DNA from: DASXKD01 sp963734725
Lineage (GTDB): Bacteria > Actinomycetota > Actinomycetes > Streptosporangiales > Streptosporangiaceae
Direction: 5' to 3'
Length of the DNA: 64,000 nucleotides
Assembly: GCA_963734725.1 (NCBI GenBank)
Contig: CAVTIX010000021.1
Coordinates: forward strand, 186,001-250,000
Below the pieces are notes generated by a model. That model saw only the letters and a program-made list of their open reading frames with translations, ran no database searches and was not told the origin of the DNA. A program made the position numbers and the translations under genes. Below, in pieces: positions 8,625-16,552 of this stretch. The first letter of the stretch is position 1. Each line of letters begins with the position of its first letter.

Positions 8625-9515
8625 TCATGCGGGCGCAAGCCCGCGGGCCACCTGGCGCATGAGCGGTGAGCCGACCGACTCCTGGACACTCCGGGCGAAC
8701 AGCCAGTGCCGGACCCGGACGGCCTCGACGCCCACCAGGCCCGCCATCCGCGCCGCCAGCCCGGCCGGGTCCGCGGCCAGCCGGCCCTCGCAGTTGAGCA
8801 TGTGCTGCAGGACGTCGTAGGCGGGATCACCGAGGTACGGCTTGGGGTCGATGGCCAGCCACGGCGCCCGTTGCGCCGCGAGGATGTTGTCGCCGTGCAG
8901 GTCCGTGCACAGCAGCACCCGGCTGTCGGCGGTTTCCGGCAGTTCACGGAACAACGCGATCCCCGCCCGGGCCAGCCCCAGGTCGATCCGGTCGGCGGGC
9001 GCCGCGGCGGCGTAGTCCCGCTCGAACTCCCGGGCCCAGGCCGCGCACATCTGCGCGAGCGGGCGGAACGGGTAGGCCGCGTGCGGCTGCGCCCAGAGCC
9101 GGCGCAGCAGCGCGGCCACGACGAGATCCTGCTCCGGTTCGGGCAGGGCCTGGCCCAGCGGGGTGCCGGGCAAGCACCGCTCGATCAGCAGCGCGTACAC
9201 CAACTCGGTCTCGGCGGCGGCCTGCAGCCGGACGGCCCCGTTTCCAGCCCAGACCCGAAGAGCGGCCGCCTCATCCCGCTCGTCGCCCCCGGGGAACCGG
9301 TACCCGACCTTGAGCACCAGGCAGGTCCCGGCCGGGCCGGTGACCGGCGCCGTCCATGAGCACTGCCCGCCCGGCTGGAACGGCTCGCCTACCCGCAGCG
9401 ACCACCGGACGGCGAGATCGGACACGATCGACGGCAGCGCGGCGATCCACTCCCGCACGCCCTCGTCACAGCGCGCCGTCTCGGCCAGGTACCTGGGCAC
9501 GGTGAAGGCTGTCAT
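8625..9515 (-). CDS. Aminoglycoside phosphotransferase APH(6)-like kinase
   Basis: A 296-residue protein resembling streptomycin 6-kinase / hydroxyurea phosphotransferase family enzymes. The catalytic loop reads LLCTDLHGDNIL near residues 200-212 and the metal-binding motif is AIDPKPYLGDPAYDVL. The N-terminal lobe has LVLKVGYRFPGGDERDEAAAL as the nucleotide-binding lysine region. Members phosphorylate streptomycin-like aminoglycosides or unknown small molecules. Resistance cannot be inferred from family membership alone, since many chromosomal homologues have no known substrate. It is followed by a SnoaL-like gene on the same strand across a 43-base gap. Confidence 0.82.
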   Translation of the reverse strand: MTAFTVPRYLAETARCDEGVREWIAALPSIVSDLAVRWSLRVGEPFQPGGQCSWTAPVTGPAGTCLVLKVGYRFPGGDERDEAAALRVWAGNGAVRLQAAAETELVYALLIERCLPGTPLGQALPEPEQDLVVAALLRRLWAQPHAAYPFRPLAQMCAAWAREFERDYAAAAPADRIDLGLARAGIALFRELPETADSRVLLCTDLHGDNILAAQRAPWLAIDPKPYLGDPAYDVLQHMLNCEGRLAADPAGLAARMAGLVGVEAVRVRHWLFARSVQESVGSPLMRQVARGLAPA

Positions 9516-9558
9516 CGCCGGCGCTGGCCCGGGTTCATACCGCCCGCGAGGGCCCGTA

Positions 9559-9906
9559 TCAGCCGTCGTGCCAGTAGTCGCGCTCCTCCACGACGAGGCC
9601 GTCGGCGTTGAAGCGCAGCAGGGACACCCCCCTCAGGTCCTCGGCGCCGCCATCGTTCAGCCGGGTTTGCGCGGTCCACGGCACAGCAGCCTGATCGCCG
9701 TCCACGATCGGGGCGCCGAACTGGGTCTGGGCCGACTCCTCCTCGGCGAACACGCGGGCAAGGTAGCCGGGTTCCGGATCGTGGAACGGATGCTGCTGCC
9801 AGAATGCTCCCTCGGCGTACAGCGCGGTGATCGCGGCCTCGTCGTGTTCCCGCCAGCCGCGCTCCCATACCGTTGCCCACCGCTGGGCTGCTTCTCGTGT
9901 GTCCAC
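9559..9906 (-). CDS. SnoaL/NTF2-like domain protein
   Basis: A 115-residue single-domain protein with the cone-shaped SnoaL/NTF2 pattern: an N-terminal helix REAAQRWATVWERGWREHDE, ITALYAEGAFWQQHPFHDP, an ARVFAEEE helix, and beta strands ending in RFNADGLVVEERDYWHDG. This fold serves as polyketide cyclase, isomerase or small-ligand-binding protein, and no active site can be assigned here. It lies upstream of the APH-like gene on the same strand and could share a transcript. Its function is unknown. Confidence 0.75.
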   Translation of the reverse strand: MDTREAAQRWATVWERGWREHDEAAITALYAEGAFWQQHPFHDPEPGYLARVFAEEESAQTQFGAPIVDGDQAAVPWTAQTRLNDGGAEDLRGVSLLRFNADGLVVEERDYWHDG

Positions 9907-9962
9907 ACGCCAAGACTAGGCACGGGCGCCGACAGGTGGCAGGCGCCGGAGATGCGACGAGG

Positions 9963-10889
9963 TCACCGTGACGACGACTGTGCCGCGGGCGGGAACGGGG
10001 CCAGGACCACGGTGATGTTGTCCGCGCCGCCGGCCTGCAGCGCGAACTTGACCAGCGCCGCGGCCGTGCCCAGTGGGTCGGTCAGCGCTCCCGGCAGCGC
10101 CAGCCCGGCCAGGCCGGCGGCTTCGGGCTGGTAGTTCCACAGCCCGTCGGAACATAGCAACAGCACGCCGGGGCCGGGCGGCGTGAACGTGGCCACGTGC
10201 GGCGGGGCGCCGGGCGAGTTCGCGCCGACCCAGCCGGTCACCACGTGGGCCCCCGGCAGGGCCATCGCGGCGTCCTCGGGCACCAGCCCGGCCGCGACCA
10301 TCTCCCCGGCCACGGAATCGTCGCAGGTCAGCCGTTTGGCATCGGAACCGGCCCCGGACCCCAGCCAGTAGGCACGGCTGTCGCCCAGCCAGCACAGCGT
10401 CACCGTCTCGGTGGTCATCACCGCCGAGACGAAGGTGGCCGCCGGCGGGTCCTCGAGACCGGGCTCATCGAGGCCGGCCAGGGCGTGCTGGGCGGCGGCG
10501 ACCGCCGCCTTGGAGGTCTCGGTCAGGTCCTCGCCGGCGCGCGCCCCGGCCAGCAGCACCCGCACCGCCGCCTGGACCGCGGCCAGCGACGCCTCGTCCG
10601 GGCGCCGTGAGCTGGACACCCCGTCGCAGACCACCGCGAGCACCGCCGGGCCGCTGGCCGATTCCGCCGTCGCGAGCGCCATCGCATCCTCGTTCCTGGC
10701 GTGCCGCAAGCCCTTGTCGGTCACCCCGGCCAGCGGCCCCAGGTCAAGTTCCAGGTGATCCCGGCTGGACGGCGCCTTGCGCCCGCAGGCGTCGCAATAG
10801 CCGTCCGCGGTGATCTGCTCCGCGTGGCAGAACGGGCACTCGGCAGCGGTCACGGGCGCGCCGCCGCTGACGGCTTCGATCGGGCTCAC
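9963..10889 (-). CDS. PP2C-family Ser/Thr phosphatase with N-terminal zinc ribbon
   Basis: A 308-residue protein. Residues about 18-40 form a CxxC...CxxC zinc ribbon (CPFCHAEQ, CDACGRK). The PP2C catalytic domain follows: RHARNEDA, the metal-binding VCDGVSSS in place of the common DGMGG, CWLGDSRAYWLG, LLLCSDGLWN, and GGADNITVVLAPF. PP2C enzymes dephosphorylate Ser/Thr-phosphorylated proteins using two metal ions, and the metal-binding aspartates appear intact. Related ribbon-bearing phosphatases in actinomycetes are often next to FHA and kinase genes, which are absent here. It has no membrane segment and is probably cytosolic. Confidence 0.85.
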   Translation of the reverse strand: MSPIEAVSGGAPVTAAECPFCHAEQITADGYCDACGRKAPSSRDHLELDLGPLAGVTDKGLRHARNEDAMALATAESASGPAVLAVVCDGVSSSRRPDEASLAAVQAAVRVLLAGARAGEDLTETSKAAVAAAQHALAGLDEPGLEDPPAATFVSAVMTTETVTLCWLGDSRAYWLGSGAGSDAKRLTCDDSVAGEMVAAGLVPEDAAMALPGAHVVTGWVGANSPGAPPHVATFTPPGPGVLLLCSDGLWNYQPEAAGLAGLALPGALTDPLGTAAALVKFALQAGGADNITVVLAPFPPAAQSSSR

Positions 10890-11075
10890 CAGGCCAATCT
10901 ATGCGCAGACAGCGACAGTGAACGGCAGTTGACGTCAGCGGTTATTCCGCCTGAGTAGCAGAGGTTTCAGCTGGCGCCCGCGCCTGCCACCGACAGCCCT
11001 CGCGCGCACTACCACCCGCCAATTCGGGGCAGGCCGAAAGCTGCGCACGGGTGGCTGGAGTGAGAGGGCGCGGGC

Positions 11076-11110
11076 TTGCGATATTCAGATCGACGGTATA
11101 TAACGTCGAT
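11076..11110 (+). promoter_or_regulatory. Leaderless-type promoter with overlapping palindrome before the first padR gene
   Basis: A -35 box TTGCGA (11076-11081) and a -10 box TATAAC (11099-11104) are 17 bases apart. The start codon follows six bases after the -10 box, so transcription should start at or next to the ATG and the mRNA would be leaderless. A perfect inverted repeat ATCGACG (11089-11095) / CGTCGAT (11104-11110) flanks the -10 box and abuts the ATG, the expected place for PadR autorepression. No Shine-Dalgarno sequence is seen. Confidence 0.65.
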
Positions 11111-11455
11111 ATGAACGACCGTCCGCTGCAGGAACCGACGTTCCTCCTGCTCACGTCGCTGGCGGAGGGCCCCCAGCACGGCTACGGGATCATGACCGAC
11201 GTCGAGCGCATGTCCGGCGGCCGGGTGAAACTGAGGGCGGGCACCCTGTACGCCGCGCTCGACCGGGTCGTCGCGGAGGGCCTCGTCGAGGCCGACCGGG
11301 AAGAAGTCGTGGACGGCCGGCTGCGCCGCTACTACCGGCTCACCCCGCCCGGCGGCGACCGGCTCGCCGCCGAAGTAGAGCGGCTGCGGAGTAACGCGGC
11401 GGTCGCCGCCAAGCGGCTCAAACTGCGGCATCGCGCGATGAGGGGCCTGGCATGA
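11111..11455 (+). CDS. PadR-family transcriptional regulator
   Basis: A protein of about 114 residues. The winged helix reads FLLLTSLAEGPQHGYGIMTD, VKLRAGTLYAALDRVVAEGL, and RRYYRLTPPGGDRL, all typical of PadR subfamily 2, followed by a short dimerisation helix. PadR proteins repress a neighbouring effector gene until a ligand or stress releases them. The ATG at 11111 was chosen over an upstream GTG at 11051 because it directly follows the promoter and palindrome and matches the family N-terminus. The stop overlaps the next gene by four bases (ATGA). Confidence 0.88.
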   Translation: MNDRPLQEPTFLLLTSLAEGPQHGYGIMTDVERMSGGRVKLRAGTLYAALDRVVAEGLVEADREEVVDGRLRRYYRLTPPGGDRLAAEVERLRSNAAVAAKRLKLRHRAMRGLA

Positions 11456-12615
11456 CGACGGCGCGCGGGCTTGAGGGGGGCTACCGGCGGCTGCTGCGCT
11501 GGTATCCATCGTCGTACCGGAAGCGGCACGAGGAGGAAATCCTCGGCGTGCTGATGGCTGCTGCCCAGCCCGGGCAGCACCGGCCGGGCACCCGCGAATC
11601 GGTTGACTTGCTGTGGTCGGCGCTGAAGATCCGGATCCGGATGACCCTGCGCGGCGCGGACAGCCAGCCCTGGCAGGCCGCCCTCGCCCTGGTCGGGGTC
11701 CTGCTCCCGCTGCTCATGCTGCTGCTGAAGCTGACTGAATTCCTGGGCAGAGGCGCGCGCTATGGCTTCGGGACGCCTGCTGACATCCTGATTGGCGCGT
11801 ATGGAGAGCCTGGCTCTTACGCCCGGAGCTTCCAGCTCAACCCGTACTCGGTCGCGCTGACAGGCAATGTGACGGATGCGCTCACGGCCGGTCCCTTGCC
11901 CGCGCTCATCCTGGCCGTGCTCGTCTGCGTGGGGTGGCGCCGCGCCGCCGCCGTCTGCGCCGCGTTCGTCCCGCTCGCCTTCCTGGGGGTCGCGCTGACC
12001 AATGGCTACACCCTGCTCGCCGGCCCGCGCTTGGATGTGACGTTGTACGCATACGGGCTGGAGGCGCTGATCCTGCTCGCGGCCCCAGGTGCTGCGCGAG
12101 GATGGCGGGTCCTGCGGTGGCAGCCCAGCGCCCTGCTCGCCGCTGCCACCGTGGCGGCCGGCGTTGCCATGAACGGTGGGTTGTGGCCTCTGTTCCATGG
12201 TCCTCTCGCGGTTCCCACGACCCCCCTCGCCCGCGTCCTGCGTCTGGAACGGCTGGCCAGCCTCCCGCACGGGCCCGTTGACCGGCTGCTCGGAATCGGA
12301 CCGGGCGGGTGGGGCGCGTGGCTGCTGTACCAGGGCACGCTCGTTGCCATCATCGCGGCAGCACTGGTGATCATGCTGGTGAGCTCGCCGGTCAACCGCC
12401 GGGCGCTTTTCCTGCTCGCGGTCCCGTTCGCCCTGGGGGCCGTCATCTACCTGTGCAGCCTGATAAGCCCACCACCGCCGGCATCGGCCGGCAACGCGCT
12501 CGCCGCCGCCCCGCTGGTGCTGATTTTGCTGGCCGCCATGGCGTTCTCGCTGGGGCACCGGCACCGCGCTGGACCGGACATCCCCGGCCGCCCGGCGGCG
12601 CCCGGGGGCACCTGA
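11452..12615 (+). CDS. Multi-pass membrane protein coupled to PadR
   Basis: A 387-residue protein. The N-terminus has a helical segment YRRLLRWYPSSYRKRHEEEI of the kind found in membrane proteins encoded with PadR regulators (HAAS-like). Roughly seven or eight hydrophobic segments follow, for example LVGVLLPLLMLLLKL, LPALILAVLVCVGW, LVAIIAAALVIMLV and FLLAVPFALGAVIYL. No enzymatic motif is seen. It overlaps padR by four bases, so it is the probable regulated partner. The function is unknown; the PadR link points to envelope stress or toxicant sensing, which is inference only. Confidence 0.78.
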   Translation: MTTARGLEGGYRRLLRWYPSSYRKRHEEEILGVLMAAAQPGQHRPGTRESVDLLWSALKIRIRMTLRGADSQPWQAALALVGVLLPLLMLLLKLTEFLGRGARYGFGTPADILIGAYGEPGSYARSFQLNPYSVALTGNVTDALTAGPLPALILAVLVCVGWRRAAAVCAAFVPLAFLGVALTNGYTLLAGPRLDVTLYAYGLEALILLAAPGAARGWRVLRWQPSALLAAATVAAGVAMNGGLWPLFHGPLAVPTTPLARVLRLERLASLPHGPVDRLLGIGPGGWGAWLLYQGTLVAIIAAALVIMLVSSPVNRRALFLLAVPFALGAVIYLCSLISPPPPASAGNALAAAPLVLILLAAMAFSLGHRHRAGPDIPGRPAAPGGT

Positions 12616-12734
12616 CCCAGCAGGGCATCGCTGGGGTGGCCGTGAACGCGGCCGCCGGACGCGTTACTCTCATTGCCCTCGGGCAGGGCCACGCCGGACC
12701 GGGCGTGGCCGAGCACACGCCCGGAGGAGGCCGG

Positions 12735-13187
12735 ATGGGCGCCTACCAGACCGTGCTGGTCGGCACGGATGGATCAGACTCCTCCTACCGCGCGGTGGAC
12801 CGGGCCGCCGAGATCGCCCGGGATACCACGGCGAGGCTGGTCATCGTGTGCGCGTACGAGCCCGCCAGCCCGCGCGAAGTGGCGGTGGCGGTGGACGTGC
12901 TCAAGGAGGAGGCCTTCGCCATCGTCGGCTCGGCCCCCGCGGAAGAGACCTTGCGCACCGCGGCGGAGCGGGCCGCCGCGCGCGGCGCGGGCAAGGTGGA
13001 GCGGGTCCCCGTCGAAGGCGAGCCGGTGAAGGCGCTGATCGGCGCGCTGGAGGAGCATCAGGCCGACCTCCTGGTGGTCGGCAACCGGGGGCTGAACACG
13101 ATCGCGGGGCGGCTGCTCGGCTCGGTGCCGGCGGCCGTGTCTCGCCGCTCGCCGTGTGACGTGCTTATCGTGCACACCGTCAGCTAA
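12735..13187 (+). CDS. Universal stress protein (UspA family)
   Basis: A 150-residue single Usp domain: YQTVLVGTDGSDSSYRAV at the N-terminus, LLVVGNRGLNTIAGRLLGS (the G-x2-G-x9-G ATP-binding loop), and a C-terminal VSRRSPCDVLIVH. The ATP-binding version of the family acts in cytosolic stress and dormancy responses. The ATG at 12735 follows a clear GGAGGAGG ribosome binding site. Longer readings through the preceding intergenic region are not supported. The gene is followed by remains of a nucleotide cyclase gene. Confidence 0.9.
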   Translation: MGAYQTVLVGTDGSDSSYRAVDRAAEIARDTTARLVIVCAYEPASPREVAVAVDVLKEEAFAIVGSAPAEETLRTAAERAAARGAGKVERVPVEGEPVKALIGALEEHQADLLVVGNRGLNTIAGRLLGSVPAAVSRRSPCDVLIVHTVS

Positions 13188-13188
13188 T

Positions 13189-13519
13189 GAGGTGTTGTTC
13201 GTCACAGGCCAGCCGGCCGACACGGCCGAGATGGCGCTCCGGCTGACCAGCCCGGACCGGCGCCGGCAGGGCTTGCCCGCGTTCCGCGTCGGCATGGCCG
13301 CGGGCCGGGCGCTGACCAGATTCGGCGATGTGTACGGCCGGTGTGGTCAACCTTGGCCGCGCGGCTGACGTCGCTGGCCAGGCCGGGTACCGCGCTGGTG
13401 GATGAGGAACTCGCGGCGGCGCTGCGCCGGAAGGCAGATACCGGCTGCAGCACCGGCGGCCCGCGGCCGTGCGCGGTTACCACCACCTCCGGTCCTGGGC
13501 CTTGCGCCCGCGGGAATAG
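13189..13519 (+). pseudogene. Class III nucleotide cyclase C-terminal remnant
   Basis: Translation gives FVTGQPADTAEMALRLTS, LPAFRVGMAAGRALTRFGDVYG, then in the next frame LAARLTSLARPGTALVDEELA, and in a third frame RPAAVRGYHHLRSWALRPRE to a TAG at 13517-13519. Together these resemble the C-terminal half of an actinobacterial class III adenylate cyclase, with VGxAxGxxxxRFGDVYG and NxAARLTSLARPG-type segments. Two frame changes are needed (near 13340 and 13440) and the N-terminal half of the catalytic domain, with its metal-binding aspartates, is missing. It begins immediately after the Usp stop and cannot be functional as it stands. Confidence 0.65.
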
Positions 13520-13603
13520 CGGCTCAAGCTTTTCGCCCGGCCCCAGCCACGGTGCGGTCATCGGCGCCAAATCCACCGCGCTCGGCGGCTATGTTGGTTC
13601 GGT

Positions 13604-14473
13604 GTGAGAACCCTGGATGCCATCAGCGTGTGGGCGCGCGGCCACGGGCTGGAGATCGTGCTCCTCATCGTCGGGGCGATCCTGCTGACCCGGCTGATTA
13701 CCTGGCTGCGCGACAAGATCACCCGCCGGATCGACGCCAACGCCCGGGAGACCGACGCCCTGGTCCGCTCGGAGGCGGCGAAACATCGGCACGCCCTGGC
13801 CCAGGTGATCACCTGGACCACCATGGTGGTCATCTACTGCGCCACTGCGGTTCTCGTCGCCGAGCGCCTGGGCATTCCGCTGACCAGCCTGGTCGCGCCC
13901 GCCGCCGTGGCCGCAGTGGCCCTCGGGTTCGGCGCGCAGCGCATCGTGCAGGACCTGCTGGCCGGGTTCTTCATCATCACCGAGCGCCAGTACGGCTTCG
14001 GAGACCTGGTCCGGCTGGCCGTGCCCAGCGTGCCCGGCGCCATGGGGACCGTTGAGGACGTCACGCTGCGGGTGACAACGGTACGGACCGCCGACGGGGA
14101 GGTGGTCATCACGCCCAACGGCCAGATCAACCAGGTGACCAACCTGTCGCGCGGCTGGGCCCGCGCGGTGGTGGACGTGCCGGTGCCCGCCACCGTGGAC
14201 GTCAACCGGGTGAGCGACCTGCTTCACAAGATCGGGGAAGAAGCGTATGAGGAGCCGGAGTTGCGCCAGTTGCTGCTCGACCCGCCCGCCGTCATGGGCG
14301 TGCAGAGCATCGACGTGACCCAGTTCCAGATCCGCTTGGTCGCCAGGACACTCCCCGGCATGCAGTTCGACGTCGGCCGGATGCTGCGCGCCCGGGTCGC
14401 GGCCGGGCTGCTGCGGGAGGGCATCAGCCTGCCGGCCAGCGTGGAAACCGCCGGAACCAACGGAGCCGGCTGA
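13604..14473 (+). CDS. MscS-family mechanosensitive ion channel
   Basis: A 289-residue protein with three transmembrane segments: about residues 16-33, 65-88 (TTMVVIYCATAVLVAERL), and the pore helix region around 100-125 (APAAVAAVALGFGAQRIVQDLLAGFFI). The latter matches the Gly/Ala-rich TM3 of MscS and the following GxQ...D..G.FI stretch. The beta domain (GTVEDVTLRVTTVRTADGEV, ITPNGQINQVTN) and an alpha/beta C-terminal domain follow. It gates open under hypoosmotic membrane tension. The GTG start at 13604 follows the cyclase remnant. The stop overlaps the next small gene by one base. Confidence 0.9.
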   Translation: MRTLDAISVWARGHGLEIVLLIVGAILLTRLITWLRDKITRRIDANARETDALVRSEAAKHRHALAQVITWTTMVVIYCATAVLVAERLGIPLTSLVAPAAVAAVALGFGAQRIVQDLLAGFFIITERQYGFGDLVRLAVPSVPGAMGTVEDVTLRVTTVRTADGEVVITPNGQINQVTNLSRGWARAVVDVPVPATVDVNRVSDLLHKIGEEAYEEPELRQLLLDPPAVMGVQSIDVTQFQIRLVARTLPGMQFDVGRMLRARVAAGLLREGISLPASVETAGTNGAG

Positions 14474-14808
14474 TGCGGCGGGTGCGCACCTCCACCTGGA
14501 TACTCCTGGCCGTCTTCCTGGGCACGCTGGTGCTCTACACGTGGGTCAAGCCACCCACGCCCGGCACGGCCAGCGATTCGCCGGCGGTCCCGCCGCAGAC
14601 GAGTTCCCCGACGTCTACGCCGTCACATGCAAAACGGCCGGCCCCCCACCGGACACCGCAACGTTCACCGGTCCCGACGTTGACGCCGTCCCCGCAGGGG
14701 ACCGCCACGCCGCGGCCAACCGTGACGCCGCACGCGACGAGCTCGCCTGGCACCGCGCCGCCAACCCCGACGCCCACCTCGACAGCGACCACGTCGGCAA
14801 CGCCGTAG
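14473..14808 (+). CDS. Small membrane-anchored Pro/Thr/Ser-rich protein
   Basis: A 111-residue protein with one N-terminal transmembrane anchor (WILLAVFLGTLVLYTWV, residues about 9-25), followed by a low-complexity extracytoplasmic tail rich in proline, threonine and serine, including several TPSPQGTATPRP-like segments. The ATG shares a base with the mscS stop (TGATG), so translation is probably coupled. No domain is recognised. It might be a wall-spanning or accessory subunit for the channel, which is inference from position only. Confidence 0.6.
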   Translation: MRRVRTSTWILLAVFLGTLVLYTWVKPPTPGTASDSPAVPPQTSSPTSTPSHAKRPAPHRTPQRSPVPTLTPSPQGTATPRPTVTPHATSSPGTAPPTPTPTSTATTSATP

Positions 14809-14930
14809 CGGCCACGCCGCGCGCGGGGACTGCGCCCGCCCCGCTCCCGGGGGCACGGCATAACCGGGCCAGGCAGGTGGTTAGCAGTGGCCGCCAGGGC
14901 AACGGCCGCGCCGGAAGAACGGAAGGTGTC

Positions 14931-15848
14931 ATGCCGAAGGCGGTGCGTTTCGAGGAATACGGCGGGGTCGACGTGCTCCACGTGGTCGATGTCCCGCGGC
15001 CGGAACCCGGACGGGGCCAGGTGCTGGTCCGGGTGAAGGCGGCCAGCATCAACCCCGGCGAGGCGAAGATCCGCGACGGCCTGATGCACGCCCGCTGGCC
15101 CGCCGCATTCCCGTCCGGGCAGGGCAGCGACCTGGCCGGGATCGTGGCGCAGGCCGGCCCCGGAGTGACCGGGTTCGCCGCCGGGGACGAGGTCATCGGC
15201 TTCACCGACGACCGGGCCAGCCAGGCCGAGTACGTGCTGGTTGACGCCGCCCATCTCACCAGCAAGCCGGCCGGCGTGCCGTGGGAGGTGGCGGGCTCGC
15301 TGTTCGTGGTGGGCGCCACCGCATGGGCGGCCGTGCGGGCCGTGGGGCTGACCGCCGGCGACACGGTGGTGGTCTCCGCGGCGGCCGGCGGCGTTGGCTC
15401 GGTCACCGTCCAGCTGGCCAGGCGCGCCGGGGCCACCGTGATCGGCCTGGCCAGCCCGGCCAACCACGACTGGCTGCGAGAGCACGGGGTGATTCCGGTC
15501 AGCTACGGGGAGGGCGTCGCCGACCGGATACGGCAGGCTGCCCCGAAGGTGGACGCGTTCATCGACACGTTCGGCGGGGACTACGTCCAGCTTGCGCTCG
15601 ACCTCGGCGTCGAGCCCGAACGCATCGACACGATCGCCAACTTTGCCGCCGTGGCGCGGTACGGGGTCAAGGCCGAGGGCAATGCCGTGGGCGCGAGCGC
15701 CGAGGTGCTCGCCGAGCTGGCCGGGCTGATCGATGCGGGCGAGCTGGAGATCCCAATAGCCGCGACGTTCCCGCTGGCCCAGGTGCGGGACGCCTTCCGG
15801 CTGCTGGCCGGCGGCCACACCCGCGGCAAGATCGTCCTGCTCCCCTGA
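14931..15848 (+). CDS. NADP-dependent quinone-reductase-like MDR oxidoreductase
   Basis: A 305-residue zinc-independent medium-chain dehydrogenase of the quinone oxidoreductase type. The N-terminal GroES-like domain begins MPKAVRFEEYGGVDVLHVVD, with VKAASINPGEAKIRDG and GQGSDLAGIVAQAGPGVTGF. The Rossmann segment reads VVSAAAGGVGSVTVQLARRA near residue 150, and no structural-zinc cysteine cluster is present. It probably reduces quinones or activated alkenes with NADPH. The ATG at 14931 marks the conserved family start; the longer upstream reading is a shadow of the preceding low-complexity gene. Confidence 0.87.
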   Translation: MPKAVRFEEYGGVDVLHVVDVPRPEPGRGQVLVRVKAASINPGEAKIRDGLMHARWPAAFPSGQGSDLAGIVAQAGPGVTGFAAGDEVIGFTDDRASQAEYVLVDAAHLTSKPAGVPWEVAGSLFVVGATAWAAVRAVGLTAGDTVVVSAAAGGVGSVTVQLARRAGATVIGLASPANHDWLREHGVIPVSYGEGVADRIRQAAPKVDAFIDTFGGDYVQLALDLGVEPERIDTIANFAAVARYGVKAEGNAVGASAEVLAELAGLIDAGELEIPIAATFPLAQVRDAFRLLAGGHTRGKIVLLP

Positions 15849-16051
15849 CCACCCTGCCCGGCAGCGGCCCGCCGCCCGCGGTCCGGTGATGGTCAGATCT
15901 CGCGCCGCCGCAGCCGCAGCACGGCGATGGCGAGCGCCGCGGTGACCGCCGCGGCCGGTGGGCCGGCCACCGGCCGCAGGCATAATGACAAAGCCGGCGT
16001 TGTTGCTCGAAGCGCCTGTTTTGTCCCGCCAACCCGAGGGGCTCATCCAAC

Positions 16052-16540
16052 GTGACTGTGCATGACATCGACGTCAAAACCCTCAGCGGCCAGGACGCGT
16101 CGCTCGGCGACCTGGCCGGCAACACCCTCCTCGTAGTGAACGTCGCGTCGCAATGCGGACTGACCCCGCAGTACGAGGGCCTGCAGCGGTTGCACGATCA
16201 GTTCAGCGAACGAGGCTTCGCGGTCGTCGGTTTCCCGTGCAACCAGTTCGGGCAGCAGGAGCCGGGCAGCGCGGAAGAGATCCAGGAATTCTGCACGGTG
16301 AACTACGGAGTCACCTTCCCGATGTTCGAGAAGATCGACGTCAACGGCCCGGGCAGGCACCCGCTGTACGCGGAGCTGACCGCGGTCCCCGACGCCGCCG
16401 GTAAGGCCGGCGACATCGAGTGGAACTTTGAGAAGTTCCTGGTCGGGCCGGATGGGAAGGTCGTCGCCCGGTTCCGCCCGCTGACCGACCCGGAGGACCC
16501 GGAAGTCGTCTCCGCCATCGAGGCGAACCTCCCCCGCTGA
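16052..16540 (+). CDS. Glutathione peroxidase family protein
   Basis: A 162-residue thiol peroxidase of the glutathione peroxidase family. The peroxidatic cysteine is C35 in NVASQCGLTPQYEGLQ, the second conserved motif is VGFPCNQFGQQEPGS with C63, and the conserved tryptophan lies in WNFEKFLVGPDGKVVARF. Cysteine in place of selenocysteine is normal for bacterial members, most of which use thioredoxin-type donors and not glutathione. It removes hydrogen peroxide and lipid hydroperoxides in the cytosol. The GTG start gives a normal-length N-terminus. It converges with the broken PhyH gene. Confidence 0.93.
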   Translation: MTVHDIDVKTLSGQDASLGDLAGNTLLVVNVASQCGLTPQYEGLQRLHDQFSERGFAVVGFPCNQFGQQEPGSAEEIQEFCTVNYGVTFPMFEKIDVNGPGRHPLYAELTAVPDAAGKAGDIEWNFEKFLVGPDGKVVARFRPLTDPEDPEVVSAIEANLPR

Positions 16541-16552
16541 TCCGCCGGGCGG

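Noticed and set aside
8625..9515. Antibiotic resistance gene call for the APH(6)-like kinase
   Set aside because: Family resemblance alone does not show aminoglycoside activity; no other resistance context is nearby.
15893..15982. Minus-strand reading with LRPVAGPPAAAVTAALAIAVLR and an RRREI stop, like the end of a membrane protein
   Set aside because: Only about 30 codons, hydrophobic by composition, with no upstream frame or start; too weak to call a gene remnant.
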